From Bradyrhizobium sp. RD5-C2 (lineage in GTDB: Bacteria; Pseudomonadota; Alphaproteobacteria; Rhizobiales; Xanthobacteraceae), in the NCBI RefSeq assembly GCF_019972155.1, contig NZ_BOVL01000001.1, positions 1 through 64,000 of the forward strand: a DNA stretch of 64,000 nucleotides. The letters are read 5' to 3'. Below are positions 63,172-64,000 of the stretch, piece after piece. Position numbers and translations under genes: made by a program. Under the pieces are notes generated by a model. That model had not been told where the DNA came from. It did no database searches and saw only the letters and a list, made by a program, of their open reading frames with translations. The stretch's first letter is position 1, and each line of letters starts with the position of its first letter.

Positions 63172-64000
63172 TCATGCCGTCGCGACGCCGCGCCGGGGCG
63201 CGAGCCTCGCCGCGATCGCCGCATAATGTTGGCGAACGTCGGAGCTGCCGTGGACCCGCTCCAGCCGGCGCACGGTGAAGTGCCCCTTCGCGATCTTCTG
63301 GAAATGGTCCATGAAGATGACATTGACGGTCGCGCCGAACGCTGCGCCGATGATCGGTACCGCGCCGGCCGCGGCCTTGTCCGAGACCACCAGCCCGAAC
63401 CGGGAGACGATCTCGCTGACCAGATTGGAGATCACGGGGGCGGAGGCATCCACCGCGCCGCGCTCCAGGATATAGGCGGCCGCGTCGCTGGTGTATTTGC
63501 TGATCAGCGCGCGGGCGGCGTAGTAGCCGATGTCGACATTCTCGTCGGTTCGCTTGGTGCCGTAGGCGAAGACTTCGAGACAGGCGAGCCGTGCCTCGAT
63601 CCTGGAGAGATCCTCGCCCTGGTGCCGCGCGATCTCGGCAATCGCGCGCAGCATCAAGGTCGTCGTCAAAGGAAGCTCGACCGCCAGCGCACCGAAGCCG
63701 AACAGGCCGCTGACGCCTCCGGTCACCCCGGCGAGAAACGACGAGAAGGTCACCGCTGGTGAGGGCGGCGGCTTCTCGTCGAGCGTGTCGACGGCGACCT
63801 CCAGCCCCTTCATGACCGCCGAGCGCACCAGCCCGCTGAGCTGGCGGTTGGCGGCCTTCGGCAGCAGGTTGAGGACGCGATTGACCGGGACGCCGGCATA
63901 GTCGGCGATCCTTGCCGCGAGGTTGGAGCTCTCCAGCGTCTTGACGGCGGCTTGCAGCGCGGCGTGATCGCCGGGAGGAAGTGCAAGGAGCTGGGTGAGA
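63172..64000 (-). CDS. EcsC family protein, 5' end beyond the window
   Basis: The C-terminal 275 or so residues of an EcsC-family protein; the reading frame stays open to the right edge (residues such as LPPGDHAALQAAVKTLE and IADYAGVPVNRVLNLLPK), so the true start lies outside. Inside are the glycine-rich hydrophobic stretch FLAGVTGGVSGLFGFGALAVELPLTT and AAAGAVPIIGAAFGATVNVIFMDHF, both typical of EcsC, which is thought to be membrane-associated. It is probably in one operon with the DUF445 gene. Confidence 0.85.
   Translation of the reverse strand, partial: LTQLLALPPGDHAALQAAVKTLESSNLAARIADYAGVPVNRVLNLLPKAANRQLSGLVRSAVMKGLEVAVDTLDEKPPPSPAVTFSSFLAGVTGGVSGLFGFGALAVELPLTTTLMLRAIAEIARHQGEDLSRIEARLACLEVFAYGTKRTDENVDIGYYAARALISKYTSDAAAYILERGAVDASAPVISNLVSEIVSRFGLVVSDKAAAGAVPIIGAAFGATVNVIFMDHFQKIAKGHFTVRRLERVHGSSDVRQHYAAIAARLAPRRGVATA

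Overview
The window is high-GC chromosomal DNA of a Bradyrhizobium-type alphaproteobacterium (Nitrobacteraceae: Bradyrhizobium/Rhodopseudomonas). This rests on the families present (pim-like and cou-like catabolic clusters, DUF3307, DUF3551, TAXI proteins, SAM-II riboswitch before metZ) and on several families of short palindromic intergenic repeats. I see no transposase, integrase, phage gene or CRISPR array. One tRNA (Gly, anticodon CCC) is present.

Layout. 1-6 kb: small hypothetical genes, a PRC-barrel protein, a Crp/Fnr regulator, a membrane-anchored TAXI protein and DUF3307. 5.6-10.7 kb: a YafY/WYL regulator with two matching operator-like palindromes, two glutathione S-transferases, a flavin-type pyridoxamine oxidase-like protein, a LysR regulator and a PaaI thioesterase. 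10.9-26.3 kb: an aromatic (hydroxycinnamate/4-hydroxybenzoate) catabolic island. pobA diverges from a DctPQM TRAP transporter, which is followed by DUF3237, an enoyl-CoA hydratase, a feruloyl-CoA synthase-like ligase, an SDR dehydrogenase, an acyl-CoA thioesterase and an ABC binding protein. A converging livH-livMG(fused)-livF operon and a divergent MarR regulator close the island. The enzymes outline cinnamate to CoA thioester, hydration, oxidation, 4-hydroxybenzoyl-CoA hydrolysis and PobA hydroxylation to protocatechuate; a thiolase is not in the window.

26.4-46.6 kb: a second ABC/acid-catabolism island. An IclR regulator and livG-livF-livH-livM are followed by five consecutive paralogous binding-protein genes. 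Four perfect or near-perfect intrinsic terminators separate them, and a glycerate kinase-family gene follows. Divergent from the IclR gene is a pim-like set (pimF, pimA, pimC, pimD, then an SDR) for dicarboxylate or fatty acid beta-oxidation. The thiolase (pimB) expected between pimA and pimC is missing.

46.6-64 kb: metZ behind a SAM-II riboswitch plus terminator, dCTP deaminase, a hypothetical protein, a MATE exporter, an SRPBCC-VOC-AraC-Ogt run, a GT22-like mannosyltransferase, tRNA-Gly, DUF3551, a luciferase-like monooxygenase diverging from an old-yellow-enzyme reductase, a DHDPS-family lyase, a protein with the metal-ligand pattern of LCIB/C-type carbonic anhydrases, DUF445, and a truncated EcsC gene at the right edge.

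Most noteworthy: the five-gene binding-protein array with interleaved terminators, the LCIB-like protein, the WYL operator pair, and the two regulator/palindrome systems (IclR at 39.07 kb; MarR-like sites at 12.3, 16.1 and 25.8 kb). All functions are inferred by reading the sequence; no search was run.
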